Shown here one piece after another: positions 17,102-25,569 of a DNA stretch of 64,000 nt. Origin of the DNA: Roseiarcus sp963823165 (GTDB lineage: Bacteria > Pseudomonadota > Alphaproteobacteria > Rhizobiales > Beijerinckiaceae); assembly GCA_963823165.1 (NCBI GenBank), contig CAWGKV010000002.1, positions 183,035 to 247,034 on the forward strand, given 5' to 3'. Position 1 is the stretch's first letter; every line of letters starts with the position of its first letter. The position numbers and the translations under genes are program-made. The notes beneath the pieces are model-generated. The model was not told where the DNA came from, made no database searches, and saw only the letters and a program-made list of their open reading frames with translations.

Positions 17102-18919
17102 TTAAGTCGCCGCCGCTCCCGTGGACGCCGAGGCTGCGCGTTCTTTGGCCGGGCCCGCAAAATGGCTCAAATTGAGTGCGCAGTTGATCAGCCCTACATG
17201 GCTGTAGGCCTGGGGAAAATTGCCCAGCATGCGACCGCTCGCCGGATCGAGCTCTTCCGCGAGCAACCCCACATCGTTGCAGCGTGCAAGCAGGCGTTCA
17301 AACAGCCTTTGAGCATCGTTGTAGCGGCCCTGCAGAATGTAATTGTCCACCAGCCAGAAGCTGCACGCCAGGAACGCCCCCTCGCCCGCCGGCAGGCCGT
17401 CGCCGGAATTGTCGGATTCGTACCGCAGCACGAATTCATCATTGAACAGCAACTTGTTCTCGATCGCCTTCAGCGTTCCCTGGATCCTCGGATCGTCCGC
17501 AGGCAGGAACCCGACCAGGGGGATCAGCAGCAAGCTCGCGTCGAGCCGCCTGGAGCCGTAGGCCTGCACAAAGCTGTTGAGATCGCGGTCGAATCCGCGC
17601 TCGCAGACTTCTGCGTGGATTTCGTCGGCGATCTCGCGCCAGCGCTGCCCGGGCTCGTGGAAAGCTTTGACCCCAACCTCATCCGCGGCGCGATCGAACG
17701 CGACCCAGGCCATCACCTTGGAATGGACGAAGTGCTGCGGTCCGCCGCGCACCTCCCAGATCCCTTCATCGGGCTCCCGCCAGGCTTCCGAGAGATATTC
17801 AAGGATCAGCGGGCGTAAGGCCTGGCCGCGCTCGAGAGGCTTCATGCCGGCCTTGTACGCCTGAAACATCGCGTCCGCGATCTCGCCGAAGACGTCGATC
17901 TGCATCTGGTCGGAGGCGGCGTTTCCGATCCGCACAGGCGCAGAGTCCGCGTAGCCCTTGAGCCAGGGCAGGGTCAACTCCGGCAGCCACCGTTCCCCGC
18001 CCACGCCATACATGATCTGCACCTGGTGCGGGCTTCCGGCGATCGCCCTGAGAAGCCAATCCCGCCAGGCGAGCGCTTCATCGCGATATCCGAGTTTCAT
18101 CAAGGCCAGGATGGTGAAGGTGGCGTCCCGCAACCAGCAGTAGCGGTAGTCCCAGTTCCTCACGCCCCCGATCTGCTCGGGAAGGGAAGTGGTCGCCGCA
18201 GCGACGATCCCGCCCGTCGGGGCGTAGGTCAAAGCCTTGAGCGTGATGAGCGAGCGCTTGACGCCCTCTGTCCACGGGCCGACCTCGGGACACCGATCGA
18301 TCCATTCCCGCCAGAACGTCTCCGTGTGCTCCAGTGAATCGAAGGGATCGATCGCGCTCGGCGGAGCCTGGAACGAGGCGCCGTAGCAAAGGACGAAGGC
18401 GACGGATTGGCCTTCGTCGACCGTGAACTCGCCAACGGTTTTCAGATCTTCGCCCCGGAGCGCCACCTGACTCCGCAAGACCAGGCGCTCGGGACCGGCG
18501 ACCGCGCTGATCGCCCCGTCATAGAGACGTCTTGTCCAAGGGACGGTCGCTCCGTAGTTGAACCGGGCGACGTACTCGGTGCGAAAGTCCACGCGCCCCG
18601 ACCGGCCCATGACGATCCGCACGAGGTCGGCGCCGTCTCCCAGAGGCATGAAATCGACAATTGCGGCGCAGCCCGTCTCGGTCTGAAATTCCGTCTCGAG
18701 GACGAGCGTGCCGGCGCGGTAGCGACGGCTCACGGCGAGCGGAGCAAGGGTCGGAGCGATGAGCCATCGGCCGTTCTCGGGCGTCCCAAGCAGTGCGGCG
18801 AAGCACGCCGCCGAATCGAAGCGGGGCCAGCACAGCCAGTCGATCGAGCCGTCTGCGCCGACCAGGGCCGCCGATTTGCAGTCTCCGATGATCGCGTAAT
18901 CTTCAATTTTCAGCGCCAT
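17102..18919 (-). CDS. Glycoside hydrolase family 15 protein (trehalase/glucoamylase-like)
   Basis: A 605-residue cytoplasmic GH15 enzyme. It begins MALKIEDYAIIGDCKSAALV and continues GSIDWLCWPRFDSAACFAAL, the usual N-terminal beta-sandwich start of the bacterial trehalase-like GH15 group. The (alpha/alpha)6 barrel follows with GVRNWDYRYCWLRDATFTI and EALAWRDWL, and the acidic catalytic region is expected around GYADSAPVRIGNAAS and later EELDP. The start at ATG 18919 is preferred to one nine codons upstream on family length and a GAGGAC site. It has no signal peptide. Hydrolysis of trehalose or of maltosaccharides are both possible; a second GH15 gene lies at 37361. Confidence 0.86.
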   Translation of the reverse strand: MALKIEDYAIIGDCKSAALVGADGSIDWLCWPRFDSAACFAALLGTPENGRWLIAPTLAPLAVSRRYRAGTLVLETEFQTETGCAAIVDFMPLGDGADLVRIVMGRSGRVDFRTEYVARFNYGATVPWTRRLYDGAISAVAGPERLVLRSQVALRGEDLKTVGEFTVDEGQSVAFVLCYGASFQAPPSAIDPFDSLEHTETFWREWIDRCPEVGPWTEGVKRSLITLKALTYAPTGGIVAAATTSLPEQIGGVRNWDYRYCWLRDATFTILALMKLGYRDEALAWRDWLLRAIAGSPHQVQIMYGVGGERWLPELTLPWLKGYADSAPVRIGNAASDQMQIDVFGEIADAMFQAYKAGMKPLERGQALRPLILEYLSEAWREPDEGIWEVRGGPQHFVHSKVMAWVAFDRAADEVGVKAFHEPGQRWREIADEIHAEVCERGFDRDLNSFVQAYGSRRLDASLLLIPLVGFLPADDPRIQGTLKAIENKLLFNDEFVLRYESDNSGDGLPAGEGAFLACSFWLVDNYILQGRYNDAQRLFERLLARCNDVGLLAEELDPASGRMLGNFPQAYSHVGLINCALNLSHFAGPAKERAASASTGAAAT

Positions 18920-19080
18920 GGGTCCTCTCGCGAAGCCTCCACGCAATTGTCGTTCAATCGAGTCCCGTGCACAACCGGCCTGACGATCCAGGACTCTGGC
19001 GCCGGCTTGCAGGTCGATCCGTGCGCGTTTTCAGCGCCCGAACCGCTGCTGGTCAAGGGCGTCAGCAGCAGACGGCAGTT

Positions 19081-19806
19081 TTATGATCGGGCGAAGCTCG
19101 AGTCGGGGCCAATTGGGTTGCCTTCGTAACGGCAGGCGGCGAGAAAGAACGCCACAGCCTGCGAGACATGCGGGCCGATCTCCGCTCGCAGCGCTGCAAG
19201 GTCCTCCCCGAACAAGCCGCGTATGATCATGGGCAAAAGGATCAGGTCCACGAAACCGCCCGCCGTCACCGGCAGGCGATCGGGGGCGAACGCCGGCAGC
19301 GCTCTCGTCTCGTCGGACTTGGCGAACTCGCCCAACAGTTGGGCGATCGACTCTCGTCCGCGCTCCCGCGCCATCCGCTGGACGCTTCGCGCCAGGTCGG
19401 GGAAACGGCGCGCCTCTGCGACGGTCACCCGCATCAACCCAAGCGTGTCGGAACCAAGCGCCCTCTCGAGAATCACCTCCGCCAGCGCCTTCAGACGCTT
19501 CTCGGTGGTCGAACCGGTCGCCGCAACACCGAGCGGGCTCATGTTCTCGCTGACTTTGCGCGCAACGACCGCGGTGAACAGCACCTCCTTGCCAGGAAAT
19601 CGGGCATAGATCGTCGGCTTTGAGGCGCGCGCCTTTTCAGCGATCTCGTCGATGGTCGCGCCCTCGAAGCCGCGTTCCAAGAAGACTTTCGCGGCCGCGT
19701 TCAGGATGCGCTCCTCGACCTCACCCGCCAACTCGCGCCGCGGCCGACCGGGCCTGACTGGACCGCGCGGCGGCGAATCCGTCGTTCTTGCCGGACTCTC
19801 GCTCAT
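19081..19806 (-). CDS. TetR/AcrR family transcriptional regulator
   Basis: A 241-residue repressor-type regulator. After a proline/arginine-rich N-terminus, the helix-turn-helix reads EERILNAAAKVFLERGFEG then ATIDEIAEKARASKPTIYAR. The C-terminal ligand domain resembles the AcrR/TetR_C-type dimerisation domain. The start at ATG 19806 follows GAGGGAGG; the longer frame upstream runs into promoter DNA. It is divergent from the small secreted gene at 20012, and a perfect 16-base palindrome at 19954-19969 between them is the likely operator, so it probably represses itself and the divergent gene. Confidence 0.85.
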   Translation of the reverse strand: MSESPARTTDSPPRGPVRPGRPRRELAGEVEERILNAAAKVFLERGFEGATIDEIAEKARASKPTIYARFPGKEVLFTAVVARKVSENMSPLGVAATGSTTEKRLKALAEVILERALGSDTLGLMRVTVAEARRFPDLARSVQRMARERGRESIAQLLGEFAKSDETRALPAFAPDRLPVTAGGFVDLILLPMIIRGLFGEDLAALRAEIGPHVSQAVAFFLAACRYEGNPIGPDSSFARS

Positions 19807-19953
19807 TTCAATCCTCCCTCGTCCCTCCCGTTTGCCTTTCCCGTCGTTGGATACCAGCCGCGCCTGCCTGCCGTAAAGCCGAAACCTACGGTGTCGTTTT
19901 ATTTTCGACGGCACAAACGTCGCCAACATTTTGCCCCAATATAAAAATACTAA

Positions 19954-19969
19954 ATCGTATCGATACGAT
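19954..19969. promoter_or_regulatory. Perfect 16-bp palindrome, probable TetR operator
   Basis: ATCGTATCGATACGAT is a perfect dyad in an AT-rich stretch between the divergent TetR gene and the 20012 gene. Overlapping CGATATCG and a further GATAC-type half site follow at 19967-19984. Length and position fit a TetR-family operator. Confidence 0.6.
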
Positions 19970-20011
19970 ATCGTTTTGATACCGGATCGTTGATTGGAAG
20001 GATTGGAAACA

Positions 20012-20299
20012 ATGAATCACATACGCAGGGCCCTTCTGCTGTCGGCGGCCGCTTCGCTGGTCGCCATGGCGACGCCGGCGCTCGCCCAGGACGCTTCAGC
20101 TGGCGCTCAGCGCCACCCCGTCGGCCGCGTTGCGGCGCCGAGGGTTCGCTACGTAAGGTATGCGATCCCGCCCGCCGCAACCGCTGAGGTCGGGGAATTC
20201 AAATTGCCGTCTCGAGATCTTCAACGTCGTCGGCATCACTCAGCCGACCTACACGACGATGTGCGGCCCGCGCTGAAATCGTCCGAAGGGGGACAATGA
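20012..20299 (+). CDS. Small secreted protein, probably frameshifted
   Basis: Translation from ATG 20012 gives a clear signal peptide (MNHIRRALLLSAAASLVAMA, cleavage after ALAQ) and a short mature part. After about residue 60 the reading frame becomes arginine/histidine-rich and unlike protein. In the neighbouring frame at 20202-20276 the sequence reads CRLEIFNVVGITQPTYTTMC then GPR and a stop, which looks like a real small-domain ending. A one-base indel between about 20165 and 20205 would join the two. So this is either a broken gene or a sequence error; the intact protein would end at 20276. It lies next to the TetR operator and may be its target. Confidence 0.45.
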   Translation: MNHIRRALLLSAAASLVAMATPALAQDASAGAQRHPVGRVAAPRVRYVRYAIPPAATAEVGEFKLPSRDLQRRRHHSADLHDDVRPALKSSEGGQ

Positions 20300-20472
20300 C
20301 GTCGGCGCCGCCTCGATGGGCGGCGCCGGATCCCCGCATAGCCGTCTGCGTTCTCGTTCGCCTCGCGACTTCGCCGTCGGGTTTGGCAGTCGCAGACCTC
20401 ATGTGAAGCGACCAACAGGGTAACGTTTCAAACCTGGGCCGTGATTTCAATCGAACCCGTCGCGCGCGCTGA

Positions 20473-21267
20473 TCAGCGCGCAAGTTCGTCCGCCAGGAAC
20501 ACGCCCAGGTCCCGCCTCGACCGTTTCGCGGCTTCCGGATCGTATTTCAGAGCCATGCCCATGACGCTCCGGCCGCCTGCGAAGACTGGATCGTCGAAGC
20601 AATGGCCCGCCTGCGGGTAGACGACGAGCCGGACGCCGCCCGGCTGGCCCTTCGCCAGAAGCTTGCAATCGGCCGCCGGCGTCACCGCGTCGGCGGCGCC
20701 GACCAGAATGAGCGTCGGGATTTTGAGCTGCGCGCCGTCCTGGTTCGAGCAGGGCGGATAGAAGGCCGCCGCGGCCTTGAACTTTAGCCCGTCGGGAATT
20801 GCGAAGCTCGAAGCGGCGCCGGATGAGGCGATCCTGAGGGCCGTGTCGGCGCCCTGCGAGAAGCCGACTGCGGCGATCCGGCTCGCATCGACATAGGCCA
20901 GGCGCGACAGATAGGCGAGCGCGCCGTAGGCGTCGGGCAAGGCGGCGGGGAAATCGACGGCGCAGGTCTCCTTCAAACCGCGGGTGGAAAAATCGTCGAC
21001 GAACAGGGCTACGTAGCCCGAGGCGGCGAGTGAGGCTTGGATCGCGCGGCGGTTCGACGGCAGGCCTAGGCAGGAGTGCAGGAGAACCACGGCAGGGAAT
21101 GGTCCGGGCCCCTTGGGCTTCGCCAGATAGCCCGCTATGTCCGCGCCTGGGGCGCCCGCCTGCCCGCGCGGCGCCGCAGCCGGGAAGGCCACACGCTCGT
21201 CGGCGACGGCTGGCGAGGCCCACGCGAGGGCCGCCAGGGCGAGGCAAACGTTCGCGAAACGACCCAA
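20473..21267 (-). CDS. Secreted dienelactone hydrolase-like alpha/beta hydrolase
   Basis: An alpha/beta hydrolase of the dienelactone hydrolase family, about 264 residues. The proposed TTG start at 21267 has GGAGG upstream and begins a signal peptide ending ASPAVA; a start at ATG 21345 would add 26 residues. The strand/oxyanion block is AVVLLHSCLGL, the nucleophile elbow GFSQGA carries serine instead of the family's usual cysteine, the acid is in VGAADAVTP, and the histidine in YPQAGHCFDDP. The protein probably acts in the periplasm on an ester or lactone. Single gene. Confidence 0.78.
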   Translation of the reverse strand: MGRFANVCLALAALAWASPAVADERVAFPAAAPRGQAGAPGADIAGYLAKPKGPGPFPAVVLLHSCLGLPSNRRAIQASLAASGYVALFVDDFSTRGLKETCAVDFPAALPDAYGALAYLSRLAYVDASRIAAVGFSQGADTALRIASSGAASSFAIPDGLKFKAAAAFYPPCSNQDGAQLKIPTLILVGAADAVTPAADCKLLAKGQPGGVRLVVYPQAGHCFDDPVFAGGRSVMGMALKYDPEAAKRSRRDLGVFLADELAR

Positions 21268-21538
21268 GGCGGCTGACCTCCGCTCCGCCCGCCCGGCGAT
21301 CGCCGCGCAAGCCCGGCGCGGCTCGGCACAGCCCCCGCGCCCCAATCCGCCGCGTTGTGAGCGGTCCCTCCGCTTCGCGGGCGAGGAAAGCGCCGGCGTC
21401 GCTCGTCCTTCATGCGCAAACCGCGGCCGAGGAAGCGACCTTGCCCGGTTCCTGCGCCCATGACAATTGCTTCGCCGCAGCGTTAAGATGCCGCGCGGAG
21501 CCGCGCGTTCCCTTATTGCGGCCGGAGGAACGCCATCG

Positions 21539-22765
21539 ATGAGCCAGCGCCTTTCGCTTCATGTGCCGGAGCCGAGCGTGCGGCCGGGCGGCAAGCCCGA
21601 TTTCAGCCATGTGAGCGTTCCCGAGGCCGGCGAGGTGCCGCGGCCGCCTATCGACGTCAGCCCGGGCGAGATCCGCGACTTCGCCTATACGATGATCCGG
21701 GTGCTCGACGACAAGGGCGAGGCGGTCGGCGACTGGGCGGGCGCGCTGTCGCCGGCGGACCTGCGCAAAGGTCTGCGTGACATGATGCTGACCCGGGCGT
21801 TCGACGCGCGCATGCTCTTGTCGCAGCGCCAGGGCAAGACGTCGTTCTACATCACATGCCTCGGCGAGGAGGCGATCGCGACCGCCCACCGCAAGGCGCT
21901 GGCGCCCGGCGACATGTGCTTTCCGACCTACCGCCAGCAGGGGCTCCTGATCGCGGCGGGTTACCCGCTGGTCGACATGATGTGCGAGATCTTCTCGAAC
22001 GAGAAGGACCGGCTGAAAGGCCGCCAGCTCCCGGGGCTCTATTCGTCGAAGGAGGCGGGCTTCTTCACCGTCTCCGGCAATCTCGGCACCCAGTATCCGC
22101 AGGCCGTCGGCTGGGCGATGGCCTCGGCGATCATGGGCGACACGAAGATCGCCTCGGGCTGGATCGGCGACGGCGCGACGGCGGAGACCGACTTCCATTC
22201 GGCCCTGGTGTTCGCCTCGGTCTACCGTCCGCCGGTCATCCTCAATATCGTCAACAATCAGTGGGCAATCTCGTCCTACCAGGGGATCGCCGGCGGCGAG
22301 AGCGCCAAATTCGCCGCCCGCGCGCATGGCTACGGCATCGCCTCGCTGCGCGTCGACGGCAACGACTACCTCGCGGTGTTCGCCGCCTCGAAATGGGCGG
22401 AAGAGCGGGCGCGCGCCAATCTCGGCCCGACCGTCATCGAATGGGTCACCTACCGCGCCGGCGCCCATTCGACTTCGGACGACCCGTCGAAATACCGGCC
22501 GAAGGACGAGTGGACGGCCTGGCCGCTCGGCGATCCGATTGCGCGGCTGAAGAATCATCTCGTCCTGCACGGCGAGTGGAGCGAGGAGCGGCAGAAGCAG
22601 ATGCAGGCCGAGGTCGACTCCGAGGTGCTCGAGGCGGCGAAAGCGGCGGAAGGCCACGGCACGCTGCACGACGGGCCGAAGCCGAGCACCGCCACGATGT
22701 TCGAGGACGTCTACAAGGAGATGCCGCGCCACCTGCGCGAGCAGCGCCAGCAGCTGGGAGTGTGA
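21539..22765 (+). CDS. bkdA1: Branched-chain 2-oxoacid dehydrogenase E1 component, alpha subunit
   Basis: A 408-residue TPP-dependent E1 alpha subunit. The TPP motif is GDGATAETDFHSALVFASV ending with the Asn in NIVNNQWAIS; the alpha-subunit core GLYSSKEAGFFTVSGNLG and the phosphorylation-loop-like AHSTSDDPSKYR place it with 3-methyl-2-oxobutanoate dehydrogenases rather than pyruvate dehydrogenase. The start MSQRLSLHV at ATG 21539 follows GGAGGA. It opens an operon with E1 beta, E2 and E3; the complex oxidises the 2-oxoacids from Val, Leu and Ile to acyl-CoAs. Confidence 0.92.
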   Translation: MSQRLSLHVPEPSVRPGGKPDFSHVSVPEAGEVPRPPIDVSPGEIRDFAYTMIRVLDDKGEAVGDWAGALSPADLRKGLRDMMLTRAFDARMLLSQRQGKTSFYITCLGEEAIATAHRKALAPGDMCFPTYRQQGLLIAAGYPLVDMMCEIFSNEKDRLKGRQLPGLYSSKEAGFFTVSGNLGTQYPQAVGWAMASAIMGDTKIASGWIGDGATAETDFHSALVFASVYRPPVILNIVNNQWAISSYQGIAGGESAKFAARAHGYGIASLRVDGNDYLAVFAASKWAEERARANLGPTVIEWVTYRAGAHSTSDDPSKYRPKDEWTAWPLGDPIARLKNHLVLHGEWSEERQKQMQAEVDSEVLEAAKAAEGHGTLHDGPKPSTATMFEDVYKEMPRHLREQRQQLGV

Positions 22766-22796
22766 GATGGCGAGGGTGGCCAAAAGACAGCCGCTT

Positions 22797-22937
22797 GCGC
22801 CCCCGCCCCCCTTGCGGGGGCGGGACGGGGTGGGGGGTCCGCGGACCTCAGACAGCGCGCTGTCGTCGCGCCCCTGATCGGAGACGCATGGCGCCGACCC
22901 CCCTCCCAGGCCTCCCCCGCAAGGGGGGAGGGGGCGC
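22797..22937. repeat. Palindromic GC-rich element between bkdA1 and bkdA2
   Basis: Inverted ends GCGCCCCC (22797-22804) and GGGGGCGC (22930-22937) enclose nested palindromes such as GCCCCCCTTGCGGGGGC and CCTCCCCCGCAAGGGGGGAGG. The right half resembles the element at 8001-8190. It occupies almost the whole spacer between two subunit genes of one enzyme. Confidence 0.65.
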
Positions 22938-22965
22938 GTCCCTCCGCCGGCCCGGAGCCTGAGCC

Positions 22966-23979
22966 ATGGCGCGCCTTTCCATGGTCGAGGCGATCCGCGA
23001 CGCGATGGATTGCAAGATGGCCGAGGACGAGAGCGTCGTCGTGTTCGGCGAGGACGTCGGCTATTTCGGCGGCGTGTTCCGCTGCACCGAGGGCCTGCAG
23101 CGCAAGTACGGCAAGTCGCGCTGCTTCGACGCGCCGATCAACGAATTGGGGATCGTCGGCGTCGCGATCGGCATGGGCGCCTACGGCCTCAGGCCGGTGG
23201 CGGAAATCCAGTTCGCCGACTATGTCTATCCGGGCTATGACCAGATCGTTTCGGAGGCTGCCCGGCTGCGCTACCGCTCGGGCGGCGACTTTTTCGCTCC
23301 GATCGTCATCCGCATGCCGTGCGGGGGCGGCATCTATGGCGGACAGACGCACAGCCAGAGCCCCGAGGCCCTGTTCACCCATGTGAGCGGAATCAAGACC
23401 GTCATCCCCTCCAACCCTTATGATGCAAAGGGCCTCCTGATCGCGTCGATCGAGGACGACGATCCGGTGATCTTTCTCGAGCCGAAGCGCCTCTACAACG
23501 GCCCCTTTGCCGGCCATCCGGACCAGCCGGTGACGGCGTGGGCGAAGCATCCGCTGAGCGAGACGCCGGCAGGGCGCTATGTCGTGCCGCTCGGCAAGGC
23601 CGCGGTGCGCCGCGAGGGCAAGGGCGTCACCGTCCTCTGCTATGGCACCATGGTCCATGTCGCTGAAGCCGCGGCCGAAGAAACCGGCGTCGACGCCGAG
23701 ATCATCGACCTGCGCACCCTCCTTCCCCTCGACGTCGATGCGATCGTCGGCTCGGTCGAGAAGACCGGGCGGTGCGTCATCGTGCACGAAGCGACGCTGA
23801 CCTCGGGCTTCGGAGCCGAGCTCGCGGCCCAGGTGATGGAGCGTTGCTTCTATGCGCTCGAGGCGCCGATCGAGCGCGTCGCCGGCTGGGACACGCCTTA
23901 TCCGCACGCCGAGGAATGGGACTATTTCCCCGGTCCGGGGCGCGTCGGCCGGGCGCTCCTCAAGGCGATGGAGGCGTAA
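22966..23979 (+). CDS. bkdA2: Branched-chain 2-oxoacid dehydrogenase E1 component, beta subunit
   Basis: A 337-residue transketolase-like E1 beta subunit. It shows FGEDVGYFGGVFRCTEGL near the N-terminus, APINELGIVGVAIGMGAYG, the pyrimidine-domain block QFADYVYPGYDQIVSEAARL, and the C-terminal DLRTLLPLDVDAIVGSVEKT. It pairs with the product of the preceding gene to form the heterotetrameric decarboxylase. Its stop is three bases before the E2 start at 23983. Confidence 0.93.
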   Translation: MARLSMVEAIRDAMDCKMAEDESVVVFGEDVGYFGGVFRCTEGLQRKYGKSRCFDAPINELGIVGVAIGMGAYGLRPVAEIQFADYVYPGYDQIVSEAARLRYRSGGDFFAPIVIRMPCGGGIYGGQTHSQSPEALFTHVSGIKTVIPSNPYDAKGLLIASIEDDDPVIFLEPKRLYNGPFAGHPDQPVTAWAKHPLSETPAGRYVVPLGKAAVRREGKGVTVLCYGTMVHVAEAAAEETGVDAEIIDLRTLLPLDVDAIVGSVEKTGRCVIVHEATLTSGFGAELAAQVMERCFYALEAPIERVAGWDTPYPHAEEWDYFPGPGRVGRALLKAMEA

Positions 23980-23982
23980 CGC

Positions 23983-25455
23983 ATGGGCGCGCGCTCGATC
24001 CGGATGCCCGACGTCGGCGAGGGCGTGGCGGAAGCCGAAATCGTGGAATGGTCGGTCAAGGTCGGCGATCTGGTGCGCGAGGACCAGGTCGTCGCCGCGG
24101 TGATGACCGACAAGGCGACGGTCGAGATTCCAACGCCGGTGGCGGGCACGGTCGTCGCCCTCGGGGGCGGGGTCGGCGACGTGCTGGCCGTCGGCGCCGA
24201 GCTGATCCGCATCGAAGCGCCCGGCCTGCCGGATTCACCGTCCCCGCCGCCGCCGAAGGGGTCTTCAAAGGCCGCCGCGCCGGCGCCCCGCGCGCCGGCC
24301 AATCCTCCGCCGACGCACACTGCACCCGCCGCCGAACCGGCGCGCGCCGAAAAAGCGCGGGTCGAGGCGCCTCCGCCGTCGGACGCTGGCCGCGGCCCTG
24401 TAGACGCGATCGCTGATCGCGTTGGCCGCGGCCCTCTAGACGCGATCGCCGATCGCGCCGGCCGCGCCCCTGTAGACGCGATCGCTGATCGTGTTGGCCG
24501 CGGCCCTGTAGACGCGATCGCCGATCGCGCCGGCCGCGGTCACCGCCCGCGGCTACAGGGGGGAGCGCCGCGGCCGGCGGGCGAGAAGCCGCTCGCTTCG
24601 CCCGCCGTCCGCCTCAGGGCGCGCGAGGCCGGGGTCGACCTCCGGTTTTTGGGCGGCTCGGGGCCGGCGGGGCGGATCACCCACGACGATCTCGACGCCT
24701 TCATCGCCCGTCCGCCCGAGGCGCCCGCAAAGGCGCCGGGCCGACAGCCGAACATGGCCATCGAGACGGTCAAGGTCGTTGGCATGCGCCGGCGCATCGC
24801 CCAGAACATGGCGGAGTCGTCGCGCCGGGTGGCGCATTTTGCCTACGTGGAGGAGATCGACGTCACCGCGCTCGAAGAGCTGCGTGCGGCGCTGAACGCG
24901 CGCCCGACGGAAGAGCGGCCGAAGCTGACCATGCTGCCCTTCCTCATGCTCGCCGTGGTCAAGGCGGTCGCCGACTTCCCGCAGGTCAACGCCCATTACG
25001 ACGACGACAACGACGCAATCGAGCGGTTCGGCGCGGTCCATCTCGGCATCGCCACGCAGACGCCGGCCGGGCTGATGGTCCCCGTCGTCCGCCACGCCGA
25101 GACGCTCGGGCTCTATGAGGCGGCGCGGGAAATGCGGCGGGTAGCCGAGGCGGCGCGGCAGGGCGTCGCGCAGCGCGACGAGCTCTCCGGCTCGACGATC
25201 ACCATCACCTCGCTCGGCGCGCTCGGCGGGATCGCCTCGACCCCGATCGTCAACCGGCCGGAAGTGGCGATCGTCGGCGTCAACAAGATCGTGGTCAAGC
25301 CGGCGTGGCGCGACGGCGGCTTCGTCCCGCGCAAGACGATGAACCTTTCGTCGTCGTTCGACCATCGGGTTGTCGACGGTTACGACGGCGCAACCTTCAT
25401 CCAGCGCGTGCGGACGCTGTTGGAAGCGCCGGCTTCGCTGTTCATCGAGGACTGA
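23983..25455 (+). CDS. bkdB: Dihydrolipoyl acyltransferase (E2) of the branched-chain 2-oxoacid dehydrogenase complex, with expanded linker
   Basis: A 490-residue E2 core enzyme. The lipoyl domain spans about residues 1-80 with the lipoylated Lys44 in MTDKATVEIP. A Pro/Ala-rich linker follows, then residues 136-183 consist of four 12-residue repeats of the type GRGPVDAIADRV, encoded by four 36-base units (24388-24531). The peripheral-subunit-binding domain starts ASPAVRLRAREAGVDLRFLG at about residue 206. The catalytic domain runs from about 260 to the end, with the active-site block DHRVVDGYDG near residue 460. The repeat segment is not part of any known E2 domain and appears to come from a palindromic DNA element; the frame is kept through it. 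The gene is translationally close to bkdA2. Confidence 0.92.
   Translation: MGARSIRMPDVGEGVAEAEIVEWSVKVGDLVREDQVVAAVMTDKATVEIPTPVAGTVVALGGGVGDVLAVGAELIRIEAPGLPDSPSPPPPKGSSKAAAPAPRAPANPPPTHTAPAAEPARAEKARVEAPPPSDAGRGPVDAIADRVGRGPLDAIADRAGRAPVDAIADRVGRGPVDAIADRAGRGHRPRLQGGAPRPAGEKPLASPAVRLRAREAGVDLRFLGGSGPAGRITHDDLDAFIARPPEAPAKAPGRQPNMAIETVKVVGMRRRIAQNMAESSRRVAHFAYVEEIDVTALEELRAALNARPTEERPKLTMLPFLMLAVVKAVADFPQVNAHYDDDNDAIERFGAVHLGIATQTPAGLMVPVVRHAETLGLYEAAREMRRVAEAARQGVAQRDELSGSTITITSLGALGGIASTPIVNRPEVAIVGVNKIVVKPAWRDGGFVPRKTMNLSSSFDHRVVDGYDGATFIQRVRTLLEAPASLFIED
24388..24560. repeat. Four 36-bp tandem units of a palindromic element inside the E2 coding sequence
   Basis: Units start at 24388, 24424, 24460 and 24496, each of the form GGCCGCGGCCCTGTAGACGC then GATCGCTGATCGCGTT. 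Units 1 and 3 share the ending TGATCGYGTT, units 2 and 4 the ending CGATCGCGCC, so a 72-base pair of units was duplicated. After unit 4 comes GGCCGCGG then CGCGGCTACAGGGG, an inverted counterpart of the CCCTGTAG at the start. Each unit is itself palindromic around GCGATC-GATCGC. A relative lies at 49482-49544. Confidence 0.85.
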
Positions 25456-25465
25456 CGGTGCGAAC

Positions 25466-25553
25466 CGTCATCGCGAGGAGCGCAGCGACGTGGCGATCCA
25501 GGGGCGCAGGGCCTGGCGGCGGCCCTGGGTCCTTCGCTTCGCTTGCAATGACG
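25466..25553. repeat. Palindromic intergenic repeat, CGTCATCGCGAGGAGCG type
   Basis: The spacer between E2 and E3 starts CGTCATCGCGAGGAGCGCAG and ends CTTCGCTTCGCTTGCAATGACG, an imperfect inverted repeat with an internal CCAGG/CCTGG arm. This is a type I know as common between genes in Bradyrhizobium and Rhodopseudomonas-like genomes. It differs from the other repeat families in the window. Confidence 0.65.
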
Positions 25554-25569
25554 AGCCCATCGAGGTGAC

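Noticed and set aside
24388..24560. A CRISPR-like array, since the repeat unit is 36 bases long
   Set aside because: The units are head to tail without spacers, lie in the frame of the E2 gene, and no cas gene is near.
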